From: Halomonas sp. 328
Lineage (GTDB): Bacteria; Pseudomonadota; Gammaproteobacteria; Pseudomonadales; Halomonadaceae
DNA length: 64,000 nucleotides
Direction: 5' to 3'
Assembly (NCBI RefSeq): GCF_015645095.1
Contig: NZ_JADOTW010000012.1
Coordinates: 43,464 to 107,463, forward strand
Every line of letters starts with the position of its first letter. Position 1 is the first letter of the stretch. Below are positions 26,038 through 34,672 of this stretch, in pieces. The notes beneath the pieces are model-generated. The model ran no database searches. It worked only from the letters and a program-made list of their open reading frames with translations, and had not been told where the DNA came from. The position numbers and the translations under genes were made by a program.

Positions 26038-26901
26038 ATGCGCGACCCCCAGACCGCCCTGCTGACCCAGGCCATCGCCTCCCTGCGCTCGCCGGGCTTC
26101 ACCGGGAGCCTGGTCGCCCTGCTGCGCGACCTGGTCGACTTCGATGGCGCGGTCATCATCGGTCATCGCCCCGGCCAAGCCCCCATCTACCTGCACGACG
26201 CCCTGCCCCGGCAACGCGAGCTGCTGTTCCAGCGTTACCTGATGCAAGCCTGGCAGGGCGACCCCTTCCTGGTCGCCCTCGATAGCCACCGCCGGGAGGG
26301 GCTCTTCCGACTCGCCGACGCCCTGGAGGCCACCGAGGGGCGGAGCGACCCGGAGTACATGAAGGCCTTCTATCAACAGACCGGCTGGCGGGACGAGCTG
26401 TGCCTCGCCGTTTGCCTCGACGCAGCCCGCTGGGTCGTCATCTACCTGGGGCGGCTCGCCCCAGGCCACGCGTTCTCCGCCGAGGCGTACCAGCGCCTGC
26501 ACGAGCGCTTCGACCTGCTGGCCGCGCTCTGCCGCCAGCACTGGGCGAGCGACCCCTTGACCCTCTCGCCCCCGACCACCGGCGAGGACGACGCCGGCGC
26601 GCTGCTGAGCCGCGCCCTGGAGTGCTTCGGCGAGGGCCTGCTGACGCCCCGGGAGCGCCAGGTGGCCACCCTGATGGTGCAGGGGCTCACCCCGGAAGAA
26701 ATCGCCGAGCGCCTGGCGATCACCCCGGGCACCGCCAGGAATCACCGCAAGCGCCTCTATGCCCGCCTCGGCATCGGCTCCCGGGGGGAGCTGTTTCGCC
26801 GGTTCCTCAATCACGCCATCACCCTGGCGGCCCAGGCGCGGAAGGACGACCCCGAAAATGCCCCTTTTAGGGATATCGTCCCCGTCCCGGGCAAGCGCTA
26901 G
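26038..26901 (+). CDS. LuxR family transcriptional regulator
   Basis: A 287-residue regulator with an N-terminal domain of about 195 residues and a C-terminal LuxR helix-turn-helix near 203-262 (LTPRERQVATLMVQGLTPEE, IAERLAITPGTARNHRKRLYARLGI). Architecture and HTH text resemble the regulator at 12482-13246 and the remnant at 32563-32700. It lies 30 bases after the APC permease and 36 bases before tyrS. With the AraC and FeaR-like genes this makes three regulators in 6 kb, which suggests fine control of the amine pathway. The ligand is unknown. Confidence 0.87.
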   Translation: MRDPQTALLTQAIASLRSPGFTGSLVALLRDLVDFDGAVIIGHRPGQAPIYLHDALPRQRELLFQRYLMQAWQGDPFLVALDSHRREGLFRLADALEATEGRSDPEYMKAFYQQTGWRDELCLAVCLDAARWVVIYLGRLAPGHAFSAEAYQRLHERFDLLAALCRQHWASDPLTLSPPTTGEDDAGALLSRALECFGEGLLTPRERQVATLMVQGLTPEEIAERLAITPGTARNHRKRLYARLGIGSRGELFRRFLNHAITLAAQARKDDPENAPFRDIVPVPGKR

Positions 26902-26906
26902 CCTCT

Positions 26907-26931
26907 GCTCCAGACCCTCGGTTTCTGGAGC
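26907..26931 (+). promoter_or_regulatory. Stem-loop covering the tyrS ribosome-binding site
   Basis: Perfect 8-bp arms GCTCCAGA and TCTGGAGC (plus an inner ACC/GGT) form a hairpin whose 3' arm contains the GGAG ribosome site seven bases before the tyrS ATG. The hairpin starts five bases after the LuxR stop, so a ribosome ending LuxR would melt it. Confidence 0.6.
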
Positions 26932-26937
26932 CCAGCG

Positions 26938-28206
26938 ATGCCAAACGATACCTCCCCCCTGCTGCATGACCTCGAGCGACGCGGCCTGATCGCCCAGTCG
27001 AGCCACCCCGAGGCCCTGACGGCGGCCCTCGACACCCCACTGGTGGTCTACTGCGGCTTCGACCCCACGGCGGGCAGCCTGCATATCGGCCACCTGGTGC
27101 CGCTGTTGATGCTCAAGCGCTTCCAGGACGCCGGCCACCGGGGCCTGGCGCTGATCGGTGGCGCCACCGGCATGATCGGCGACCCCAGCTTCAAGGCCAG
27201 CGAGCGCCGGCTCAATGCCCCCGAGACGGTGCAGGGCTGGGTCGACGCCCTGGGCGGGCAGATCCAGCAGCTGATGACGCCCCACCTCGACGAACCGCTG
27301 CGGGTGGTCAACAACGCCGACTGGCTCGGCGAGATCAATGTCATCGACTTCTTCCGCGACGTGGGCAAGCACTTCTCGGTCAACGCCATGATCAACCGCG
27401 AGTCCGTGCGCCAGCGCCTGGAGCGCGCCGAGCAGGGCCTCTCCTTCACCGAGTTCAGCTACGGCCTGCTGCAGGCCCGGGATTTCGCTCACCTCAACCG
27501 GGAGCTGGGTTGCCGGCTGCAGATCGGTGGCAACGACCAGTGGGGCAATATCGTCGGCGGCATCGACCTGGTGCGCCGCCTCAACGGGGAGCAGGCGTTC
27601 GGCCTCACCCTGCCGCTGATCACCAAGGCCGACGGCACCAAGTTCGGCAAGACCGAGAGCGGCACAGTGTGGCTCGACCCGCGCCAGACCTCGCCCTACC
27701 AGTTCTACCAGTTCTGGCTCAACGTGGACGACGCCGACGTCTATCGCTTCCTGCGCTACTACACCTTCCTCTCCTGCGACGAGATCGAGGCCATCGAGGC
27801 GGAGGATCGCCAGGCGGCGGGGCGGCCCAGGGCCCAGCGCGTCCTGGCCGAGGAGCTCACCCGCTTCGTGCACGGGGAGGCGGGACTTAAGGGCGCACAG
27901 CGCATCTCGGCGGCCCTGTTCAGCGGCGAGGTGACCCGCCTCAGCCGGGAGGAGCTCGAGCAGTTGGAGCTCGATGGCCTGCCCTGCGTGGCGACCGCCC
28001 CGGACAGCCCGCTGGAGGAGGCCCTGGTCATGGCGGGCCTGGCGCCCTCCCGGCGCCAGGCCCGGGAGCTGATGAGCCAGGGGGCGGTGCGCGTCAATGG
28101 CGAACCCCGCGACCAGGGTCGCCTCGGCGATACCTTCGCCCTCTTCGACCATTACTGGGTCGTGCAGAAGGGCAAGAGGCGCTTCGCCCTGCTCAAGCGA
28201 GGCTGA
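26938..28206 (+). CDS. tyrS: Tyrosyl-tRNA synthetase, E. coli TyrS type
   Basis: Charges tRNA-Tyr. The 422-residue class I synthetase has the HIGH motif ([11 protein letters not shown]) near residue 50, the tyrosine-pocket segment [19 protein letters not shown] near 200, the KMSKS-equivalent KFGKT near residue 235, and a C-terminal S4 RNA-binding domain near 355-415. It aligns along its length with E. coli TyrS rather than with the shorter TyrZ type. Position is unusual: it sits inside a catabolic locus and not with translation genes, so it may be a second copy. Its ribosome site is buried in a hairpin. Confidence 0.95.
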   Translation: MPNDTSPLLHDLERRGLIAQSSHPEALTAALDTPLVVYCGFDPTAGSLHIGHLVPLLMLKRFQDAGHRGLALIGGATGMIGDPSFKASERRLNAPETVQGWVDALGGQIQQLMTPHLDEPLRVVNNADWLGEINVIDFFRDVGKHFSVNAMINRESVRQRLERAEQGLSFTEFSYGLLQARDFAHLNRELGCRLQIGGNDQWGNIVGGIDLVRRLNGEQAFGLTLPLITKADGTKFGKTESGTVWLDPRQTSPYQFYQFWLNVDDADVYRFLRYYTFLSCDEIEAIEAEDRQAAGRPRAQRVLAEELTRFVHGEAGLKGAQRISAALFSGEVTRLSREELEQLELDGLPCVATAPDSPLEEALVMAGLAPSRRQARELMSQGAVRVNGEPRDQGRLGDTFALFDHYWVVQKGKRRFALLKRG

Positions 28207-28236
28207 CCCTCCTCTCAAACCGGGTCCCGTTACTAC

Positions 28237-28244
28237 AACAACAA
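28237..28244 (+). promoter_or_regulatory. AACAACAA leader motif before AraC-type gene
   Basis: Exact AAnAAnAA motif 16 bases before the ATG of the AraC-type regulator, overlapping the place of its ribosome site (ACAAGG). Binding of Hfq/Crc here would block translation. Confidence 0.5.
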
Positions 28245-28260
28245 GGTCAGGACACCACCC

Positions 28261-29172
28261 ATGACGATAGCGCTTCATCACTGTGAGGATGTCACCGAAC
28301 ATGCCCAGCGGCTGGATGGCTGGCAGCAGGAATACGACCAGATCGAGGAGGGGCACTTCCGTGGCGATATCATCGATGTCGCCGGATGCGGGATGCGGCT
28401 ATTCCGTGAGAGCGCCAACCTGGGCCTGGCCCAGTCGATGCACTTCCCGGAAACCCAGTGGCACCTGATCCTGCCCCTCCACTGGCCTGGTGATGGACTC
28501 TTTCCCGCCGACGCCATCACGGTACTGCCCCGCTGCGAGGAGTTCTGGAGCGTGGCTCCGGGACACTACGATCTGCTGGTGGTGTCGATAGATCGCCACC
28601 GCTACGGCTGGTTGGAGCAAGACGAACGACGGCTGCGCACCCTGGCGGTGCCGGCGGCCCGGCTGGCCGGCGTCAGGGAGCAGTGGCGGGCGATGACGGA
28701 CTATCTGCTGGCAGGCCAGGCCCAGGGCGTCCCGACGGTGGTGCCTCAGGAGGTGTTCTCGCGACAGCTCGAGGAGGGCGTCGAGCTGCTGTTCAGCGAC
28801 TGCTCGAGATCACCGACTCTCGATCCGACCTGCTACCGTACCCGGCGCTATATCGTCGATCGCTGCCAGGCGCTGACCCGGGCGCGACCGGACGACCCTC
28901 CCTCACTCACGGCACTGTGTCACCAGTTGAAAATCTCGCGTCGCACCCTGCAGTACAGCTTTCAGGCGGAGACCGGCCAGTCGCCGATACACTACCTGCG
29001 CGCGCTGCGGCTCAACGCGGTGCGGCGCAGCCTGTTGCGAGACCCCAACCAACGCATCGCCGACGCCGCCGCCTGTCAGGGGTTCTTCCATCAGAGCTAT
29101 TTCGGCCGCGAGTACCGCCGGCTGTTCCGGGAAACCCCTTCCACCACCCTGAGTCGCGTCCTGGGGCAATAA
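28261..29172 (+). CDS. AraC family transcriptional regulator (EutR-like)
   Basis: A 303-residue regulator resembling EutR in plan and text: an N-terminal sensing half with LDGWQQEYDQIEEGHFRGD, and C-terminal helix-turn-helix repeats near residues 215-300 (LCHQLKISRRTLQYSFQAETG, HYLRALRLNAVRRSLLRDP, ADAAACQGFFHQSYFGREYRRLF). It is convergent with the oxidase-RidA-cyclodeaminase operon, ending 18 bases from it. EutR activates ethanolamine use; here an aromatic amine inducer is more likely from context. Confidence 0.85.
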   Translation: MTIALHHCEDVTEHAQRLDGWQQEYDQIEEGHFRGDIIDVAGCGMRLFRESANLGLAQSMHFPETQWHLILPLHWPGDGLFPADAITVLPRCEEFWSVAPGHYDLLVVSIDRHRYGWLEQDERRLRTLAVPAARLAGVREQWRAMTDYLLAGQAQGVPTVVPQEVFSRQLEEGVELLFSDCSRSPTLDPTCYRTRRYIVDRCQALTRARPDDPPSLTALCHQLKISRRTLQYSFQAETGQSPIHYLRALRLNAVRRSLLRDPNQRIADAAACQGFFHQSYFGREYRRLFRETPSTTLSRVLGQ

Positions 29173-29190
29173 CGCCCCTTAGCACGCCTC

Positions 29191-30483
29191 TTAGAAGCGG
29201 TCGAAACGGTAGGGGGTCGGATCGATAAGCGGCGCCTCGCCGGCCAGGAGATCGGCCGCCAGTTGACCCGCCGCCGGCGAGGTGCCGAAGCCGTGGCCAG
29301 AGAAGCCGGAAGCAACGGTCAGCCCCGGCACCCCGGGAACCGCCCCGATCACCGGATTGGAGTCCGGGGTGATATCGATCATGCCGGCCCAGGCGGTCTC
29401 TACCCGGGCCCCCTCGAACACCGGCCAGGCGGCGGCGAGATTGCGCCGGGCCTCGTCATTGATCTTGGCATTGGCCGGGGGATCCATGGTGCGCAGGCGC
29501 TCGAAGGGCGAGCGCTTGCCGGCCCCCCAGCGCCTGGGTAGCGCCAGATCGCGCAGGAAGTGCTTGCCCAGCGAGAGCCGCAACAGGTGGCGCTGGGAGC
29601 GCAACGCGCCCAGATAGCGGGAGCCGATCAGCAGATGATCCAGCATCAGGGGGGCATCGAGGGCGCCACGCTGGGTGACGATAAAGCCGCCGTCCCGGTG
29701 CTTGCGGAAGGAGAAGTCCGGTGCCCCCACGGCGATCTCCGTCGGCCCCTCCATCGGAGCGGTCTTGAATACCGAACAGATCAGCGGCAGCGTCGGTAAC
29801 GACACCCCGAGGTTGCCCAGGAAGCGCCGCGACCAGAGGCCGCCGGCGAGCAGCGCCTGGTCGCAGCGGATCTCGCCTTGCTCGGTCACCACGCCGCTGA
29901 CCTTGCCCCCCGTCATCGACAAGGTACGTACCGCGCAGTTCTCGACGATCACGGCCCCCCTGGCCATGGCGGCCCTGGCGATGGCGCTGGAGGCCAGGGT
30001 GGGCTCGGCCCGACCGTCGGAGGGGGTGTAGATGCCGCCGGCCCAGTCACCTTGGCCGCCGGGCACCCGGCGATCGATCTCCCGGGGACCGAGCAACTGC
30101 GAGTCCAGGGACAGGGCGTCCACGGACTTCAGCCAGGCCTCGTGCATGGCCAGTTGCTCGGCAGTACGGGCCAGGAACAGGATCCCCGACTGGCGGTAGC
30201 CGACATCGCTGCCGACCCGCTCGGCCATGCCGGCCCAGAGCCGATCCGCCGCCTGTGCCAGGGGCACGTCCTCCGCATGGCGGCTGGTCTTGCGGATCCA
30301 GCCCAGGTTGCGGGAGGACTGTTCGCCGGCGAGGCGTCCTTTCTCCAGCACGACCACGGGGATGCCCCGTTCCGACAGTGCCAGGGCCGCGGTGAGGCCG
30401 ATGATGCCACCCCCGATGATCACCACGCTCGTCGAGGCGGGGAAGTCGCTGGACGTTTGAACAGGCGCTATTGTCGGTGCCAT
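29191..30483 (-). CDS. DadA-like FAD-dependent amine/amino-acid oxidoreductase
   Basis: A 430-residue DAO-family flavoprotein. The FAD Rossmann motif IIGGGIIGLTAALALSERG lies at residues 22-40, with VVLEKGRLAGEQSSRNLG following, and a C-terminal FAD site TPDSNPVIGAVPGVPGLTVASGFSGHGFGTSP near residues 370-400. It is the last gene of an operon with a RidA protein and an ornithine-cyclodeaminase-family protein. I recall that tyramine oxidation by pseudomonads uses a DadA-like oxidase plus a cyclodeaminase-family subunit, which fits this trio and the FeaB/FeaR genes nearby. D-amino acid or other amine substrates remain possible. Confidence 0.85.
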   Translation of the reverse strand: MAPTIAPVQTSSDFPASTSVVIIGGGIIGLTAALALSERGIPVVVLEKGRLAGEQSSRNLGWIRKTSRHAEDVPLAQAADRLWAGMAERVGSDVGYRQSGILFLARTAEQLAMHEAWLKSVDALSLDSQLLGPREIDRRVPGGQGDWAGGIYTPSDGRAEPTLASSAIARAAMARGAVIVENCAVRTLSMTGGKVSGVVTEQGEIRCDQALLAGGLWSRRFLGNLGVSLPTLPLICSVFKTAPMEGPTEIAVGAPDFSFRKHRDGGFIVTQRGALDAPLMLDHLLIGSRYLGALRSQRHLLRLSLGKHFLRDLALPRRWGAGKRSPFERLRTMDPPANAKINDEARRNLAAAWPVFEGARVETAWAGMIDITPDSNPVIGAVPGVPGLTVASGFSGHGFGTSPAAGQLAADLLAGEAPLIDPTPYRFDRF

Positions 30484-30568
30484 GGCAGGAAGCCCTCGAG
30501 GTATCGGAATATCAACGAAGCGGCGGCGGCCCGCCCTGCAGGCCGCCCCGGCAAGCGAGTGGACTGCG

Positions 30569-30994
30569 TTACTGGGTGGAGGTGTCGATCCGCTCCACCT
30601 CGGCGCTGCCGGCGCCGCGATAGGCGGTCACTTCCAGCTCGACCTTGTAGACCTCGGAGCCCAGCGGCGGGCAGGTCACGGTGATGGAGGGATCGACGCC
30701 GCGCATCTTCTGGCCGAAGAGGGTCATGACGGTTTCGGTATCGGCCGGATCCTGGATGAAAATCTTCGCGGCCACGATGTCGGACAGGCCGCTGCCCACC
30801 GTGCCGAGGGCGCCTTCGATATTGGCGAAGACCTGCAGCAGCTGCTCGCTCACGTCGTCGGGGATCTCCTTGGTGTCGGGGTTGCGGCCGGCGGTGTTGG
30901 ACACGAGGATCCAGTTGTCGACGGCCACCAGCCGCGAGTAGCTGGCGTGTTCCTCGAACTTGGAGCCGGTCTTGACTTTGACGATCTTGGTCAT
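30569..30994 (-). CDS. RidA family protein (enamine/imine deaminase)
   Basis: A 141-residue protein of the YjgF/YER057c/RidA group, which hydrolyses reactive imines or enamines released by flavin oxidases and PLP enzymes. Family positions seen: SYSRLVAVDNWILVSNTAGRN, VFANIEGALGTVGSGLSDIVAAKIFI, and near the C-terminus CPPLGSEVYKVELEVTAYRG, where canonical RidA has an Arg-bearing motif. The subgroup with this C-terminus is often linked to oxidases. It lies between the cyclodeaminase-family gene and the oxidase gene, so it probably clears the imine product. Confidence 0.88.
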   Translation of the reverse strand: MTKIVKVKTGSKFEEHASYSRLVAVDNWILVSNTAGRNPDTKEIPDDVSEQLLQVFANIEGALGTVGSGLSDIVAAKIFIQDPADTETVMTLFGQKMRGVDPSITVTCPPLGSEVYKVELEVTAYRGAGSAEVERIDTSTQ

Positions 30995-31074
30995 GGTGTT
31001 GTCCTGCTAGCAATGAGGTGAAGGAGAACCGGCGCCGCCTTGCGGGACGGGGCCGGCAGGCAGTGCGATGGCCC

Positions 31075-32214
31075 TCAGCGCAGCAGCGGCTCATCCCACA
31101 GGTTGAGCTTGACGCCGATGCCCTGTTCGATCGCCTTGCGATAGACCACGGTGGCCCAGGCCACGTCCTCGACCGGCATGCCGCCGACCGACATCAGGAT
31201 GATCTCGTCGTCGTTCTGGCGGCCCGGTACGGCGCCGGCCACGATCGCCCCCAGGTCCTCGAGGGTGTCGGCGGCAAGGCGGCCCCCCGCGATCATGTCC
31301 ATGAACTTCATGCCGACCAGCGGAATGCAGTGGTGGGCCGGCTTGGGCACTTCCTCGTACCAGGCCTCGTACAGGCCGGTGTTGTCGAGCACCTTGCGCA
31401 CGTCCGGCGCTTCCATGCCGGCGTCGAAGTTGCAGGGAGCCGGCATGGCCAGGAAGGTGCCCGGGCTGACCCACTCGCGCTTGATCAGCGGATAGTCGTC
31501 GGGGTTGCCCACTTCTCCCGAAGCGCAGTAGGTCACGATGTCGGAGTCGCGCACCACCGATTCGATATCGTCGACCACCTGGAGGGTGGTGATCTGCGGG
31601 TAGTTCTCGCGAACCCAGTCGGTGAAAGTGTCGAGACTCTTCTTCCCGCGTCCCTTGACCTTGACGGTGTCGATCTGCGGACAGGCGGCAATAAAGGCGG
31701 CTAGCGAGGTGCGCGCCATCACGCCGGGCCCGAAGATGCCCACGACCTTGGAGTCCTTTCTCGCCAGATGGCGGGCGCCGACGCCCGGCACCGCGCCGGT
31801 ACGGTAGGCCGAGAGCAGGTTGGCCGACATATGGGCCAGGGGCGCGGCGGTGTCGGCATCGCTGAGCGTGAACATCAGGATGGAGCGCGGCAGCCCCTTC
31901 TCCTTGTTCGCGATGTTGGAGCCATACCACTTGACGCCCGCCGTGCAGAAGTTGCCGCCCAGGTAGGCGGGCATGGCCATCATGCGGCGGTCGGCAGTGG
32001 GCTTGGGCATGGTGGGAAAGGGCGACTCCTCGGGGAACATGATCATGGCCCCGTGGGAATCGTTGTTCGGCCCCGCCATGCGGTAGTCGCCGTGATGAAG
32101 AAGCCCGAACATCTCCTCCATGGTGTCCACGCAGGCCGCCATATCGGTGACGCCGGCTCGAACCATGTCGGATTCCGAGAGATAGATAAAGTCGATACGA
32201 GTGTCATGGGTCAT
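31075..32214 (-). CDS. Ornithine cyclodeaminase/mu-crystallin family protein, possible tyramine oxidase subunit B
   Basis: A 379-residue NAD(P)-binding protein, longer than typical ornithine cyclodeaminase (about 315-350). The Rossmann motif GIFGPGVMARTSLAAF is near residues 160-175, and the N-terminal YLSESDMVRAGVTDMAACVDTMEEMF and PAYLGGNFCTAGVKWYGSN segments are family-typical. This longer form with a DadA-like oxidase and a RidA protein matches my recollection of proteins annotated as tyramine oxidase subunit B. It is the first gene of the operon; the ATG has no good ribosome site, so the start is less sure. Confidence 0.8.
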   Translation of the reverse strand: MTHDTRIDFIYLSESDMVRAGVTDMAACVDTMEEMFGLLHHGDYRMAGPNNDSHGAMIMFPEESPFPTMPKPTADRRMMAMPAYLGGNFCTAGVKWYGSNIANKEKGLPRSILMFTLSDADTAAPLAHMSANLLSAYRTGAVPGVGARHLARKDSKVVGIFGPGVMARTSLAAFIAACPQIDTVKVKGRGKKSLDTFTDWVRENYPQITTLQVVDDIESVVRDSDIVTYCASGEVGNPDDYPLIKREWVSPGTFLAMPAPCNFDAGMEAPDVRKVLDNTGLYEAWYEEVPKPAHHCIPLVGMKFMDMIAGGRLAADTLEDLGAIVAGAVPGRQNDDEIILMSVGGMPVEDVAWATVVYRKAIEQGIGVKLNLWDEPLLR

Positions 32215-32431
32215 GGCTGAATTCCGATTTATTATTGGATACCGGGCTGCCAGAGCAGTTATCGGTATTCATGTTGCGCGCCGGTATCCCCCGGCGTTAG
32301 CACAAATCGGCAATTCAGCGATCGACGGAATCGAGGCCATCGGTTGCCACCCATCGTTCATCTGCACGATGGTCAGGGCTTCCCGAGGCGGCCAAGATGC
32401 CTGCATGGCCCGTTTTCCTGGCCACTTCAAT

Positions 32432-32541
32432 AACAACAACGGTACCCGACCATGGCCAAGTCCGATGTCACGGCGACCGATGATCTGCAAGCCTTCCAGC
32501 GGGAGCGGTTGGATCGTCTGGCAGCTAGCTGGGAGCGATAG
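32432..32541 (+). other. Orphan leader and 29-codon frame, probable gene-start remnant
   Basis: An exact AACAACAA motif (32432-32439) precedes ATG at 32452, which opens a 29-residue frame (MAKSDVTATDDLQAF, then QRERLDRLAASWER) ending in TAG at 32541. The layout copies the leaders of the intact genes at 24.6 and 28.3 kb but no gene follows. It looks like the front of a lost catabolic gene. The remainder of 32215-32431 shows nothing I recognise, though it must hold the promoter of the cyclodeaminase operon. Confidence 0.45.
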
Positions 32542-32552
32542 GCCCCACGACA

Positions 32553-32578
32553 GCAGGATCGCCTAGCGGCGATCCTGC
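32553..32578. terminator. Hairpin at the end of the LuxR remnant
   Basis: Perfect 11-bp arms (GCAGGATCGCC and complement) with loop TAGC overlap the stop codon of the minus-strand LuxR remnant. There is no strong T-tract on either side. It may still end transcripts from the chemoreceptor gene. Confidence 0.5.
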
Positions 32579-32700
32579 CAGAAGAGCGCGAACAGCTCCG
32601 ACCGGGAGTGGGTACCAAGCTTGGCGCAACGGTGTTTCTTGTGGTCGCGCACCCTCTCCACGGAGATCGTCAGGTACCGGGCGGACAGTCTCGTCGCGCC
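32563..32700 (-). pseudogene. LuxR helix-turn-helix tail, truncated remnant
   Basis: Minus-strand translation from 32700 gives about 45 residues ending in TAG: ARYLTISVERVRDHKKHRC then AKLGTHSRSELFALFWQDRR. This is the second half of a LuxR DNA-binding domain, comparable to NHRKRLYARLGIGSRGELF in the regulator at 26038. No sensory domain or first helix precedes it; the chemoreceptor gene stops at 32702, directly against the break. It is a 5'-deleted gene end. Confidence 0.75.
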
Positions 32701-32701
32701 A

Positions 32702-34387
32702 CTAGAATGCCTCCCACTCGGCCTCGCCACCGCTCTGCGACCGTGCGGGGCCGGTCTTGCTCACCTGGGTGGCGGTGGGCAAGGCCACGCCGGCACTCCC
32801 CAGCCATGCCGGCAGGCCATCGTTCCCCCTCCCGTAAGCGGAACCCAGCTTGAAGACCGACACAGCCCGCTCCAGGCGATTGGCCTGCTCTTCCAGGGAG
32901 GCGGCCGCCGCCGAGGCCTCCTCCACCAGGGCCGCATTCTGCTGGGTCACCTGATCCATCTGGCTCACCGCCTGGGTGACCTGCTCGATGCCGTCGCTCT
33001 GCTCCTGGGAGGCGGCGGAGATCTCGTCCATGATGTCGTTGACCCGCCGCACCGCGGCCATCACGTCCCGCATGGTGGCACCCGCCTGCTCCACCAGGGT
33101 AGAGCCCTGTTGCACCTGGGCCACCGAGCCCTCGATCAGCGCCTTGATCTCCTTGGCCGCCTCCGCACTCCGGCTGGCCAAACTGCGCACCTCGCCGGCC
33201 ACCACCGCGAAGCCGCGGCCCTGATCCCCGGCCCGGGCCGCCTCGACGGAGGCATTGAGCGCCAGGATATTGGTCTGGAAGGCAATGGAGTCGATCACGC
33301 CGGTGATATCGGCGACCCGTTGGGAGCTGTCGGCGATGCCATGCATCGTTTCGATCACCTGCTCCACCACCTCGCCGCCACGCTCGGCGGTATGGGACGC
33401 CTCCTGGGCCAGGCCGCTGGCCTGACGGGCATTATCGGCGTTCTGTTTCACGGTGGTAGTCAGCTCCTCCATGCTGGAGGCGGTCTGTTCCAGGGCCGCG
33501 GCCTGCTCCTCGGTGCGCGAGGAGAGATCCGCATTGCCGGTGGCGATCTCGCGGCTTCCCACATGAATGGAGCCGCTGCTTTCGCGAACCCCGCTGATCA
33601 CGCCGGACAGCTGCTCCACCATGCGTTTCATGGCGAACAGCACGCTATCCCGGTCCTGAGGGCGAGTCTCGATCTCGATGGTCAGGTTCTGATCGGCCAC
33701 CTGCCGGGCGATCTCGGCGACCCGGGCGGGCTCCGCCCCCAGGCTGCGGCCGATGCCGGCGATGATGTACCAGGCCAGCAGGATGCCGAGCAGCAGCACG
33801 ATGGCCAGGGTGGCGATAAAGATCACCCGCATCTGGGCATACTCCTGAACGCCACCGAGGTATTCGGCCTCGGCCACCTCCAGTTGCACCCGCATCAAGT
33901 GCCCGAAGGCCTCGGAAACCGGGTCGATACGCTGGTAGAGCTCGCTAGCGATAAAGGCCTCCAGGGCCGCGCCGTCCTCCCGTTGCAAGATGGCCTGCAG
34001 ACGATCCACGGCGGTATCGGCATCCTGCAACAGCGGACGCAGCTCGGCGACGAGGCGCTCCTCCGCGGCAACCAGCACAGTGCCCAGGTAGGCTTCCCAG
34101 GTTTGCCGGATAATGTCGCTCGCCTCAGCGACGTTACGCCGCCCCTGGGCCCAGCCGATATTGCCATTGCTGACCTTATGGGAGGTGTCGACGATATTGA
34201 CCGCATAGGCATCGGCGATGCCCGAGAGCTGGCGCAGCGGCACCACACGATCCTGATAGACGGTATCGAGACTCGCCAGGGTGGTGCGCTTCCCCTGGAG
34301 ACCAAAGAGGCCGATCCCGATCAAGGCCACCGCGAAGACCCCGACAAGAAGCGTCAACTGCTGGGAAACCTTCATTTTCTTGAGCAT
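32702..34387 (-). CDS. Methyl-accepting chemotaxis protein with CheR-tether-like tail
   Basis: A 561-residue chemoreceptor: first membrane helix near residues 8-30, periplasmic four-helix-bundle sensor to about 185, second helix near 187-210 ([21 protein letters not shown]), HAMP to about 265, and the cytoplasmic signalling hairpin with the conserved tip [17 protein letters not shown] region and [23 protein letters not shown]. The C-terminus ends EWEAF, fitting the xWxxF pentapeptide that tethers CheR/CheB in Tar and Tsr. The ATG at 34387 follows GAGGTG. The ligand is unknown; amino acids or aromatics are plausible from context. Confidence 0.92.
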   Translation of the reverse strand: MLKKMKVSQQLTLLVGVFAVALIGIGLFGLQGKRTTLASLDTVYQDRVVPLRQLSGIADAYAVNIVDTSHKVSNGNIGWAQGRRNVAEASDIIRQTWEAYLGTVLVAAEERLVAELRPLLQDADTAVDRLQAILQREDGAALEAFIASELYQRIDPVSEAFGHLMRVQLEVAEAEYLGGVQEYAQMRVIFIATLAIVLLLGILLAWYIIAGIGRSLGAEPARVAEIARQVADQNLTIEIETRPQDRDSVLFAMKRMVEQLSGVISGVRESSGSIHVGSREIATGNADLSSRTEEQAAALEQTASSMEELTTTVKQNADNARQASGLAQEASHTAERGGEVVEQVIETMHGIADSSQRVADITGVIDSIAFQTNILALNASVEAARAGDQGRGFAVVAGEVRSLASRSAEAAKEIKALIEGSVAQVQQGSTLVEQAGATMRDVMAAVRRVNDIMDEISAASQEQSDGIEQVTQAVSQMDQVTQQNAALVEEASAAAASLEEQANRLERAVSVFKLGSAYGRGNDGLPAWLGSAGVALPTATQVSKTGPARSQSGGEAEWEAF

Positions 34388-34642
34388 GAACACACCTCTG
34401 CGTATGTGCTTTACCGTCCCGGTCGATCTGCGTCGGCCTGAGGCTTTCGGGTAGCCGCGAATGACCACCCACGAAGCAAAGCTAGCACTTATCAAGCAAA
34501 TGCTTATTTAGATAGTCAACGCAGAGCACTCTGGCCTCGAACGAGACCCCGGGCTACCGTCGCCCAGGAAAAAAAAGGCTCTTCGCAGATCGGCGTGAAG
34601 TCACGCCCCGGGAGAGCGGCAGAAACGGGCACGTCTTGCTGG

Positions 34643-34672
34643 CTTATGCCGGTCTTATGCCTGCCTTATGCC
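34643..34672. repeat. Three tandem 11-bp repeats at the end of DUF6455 copy 2
   Basis: CTTATGCC recurs at 34643, 34654 and 34665 with an exact 11-base period. On the minus strand each unit contains CATAAG, and the first TAA is the stop of the DUF6455-like gene; the three TAA codons fall in three different frames. Confidence 0.7.

Noticed and set aside
34388..34665. Sigma-28 promoter for the chemoreceptor in the gap upstream
   Set aside because: A GCTTGATAA resembles the -10, but no TAAA lies about 15 bases upstream; the gap otherwise shows no gene.
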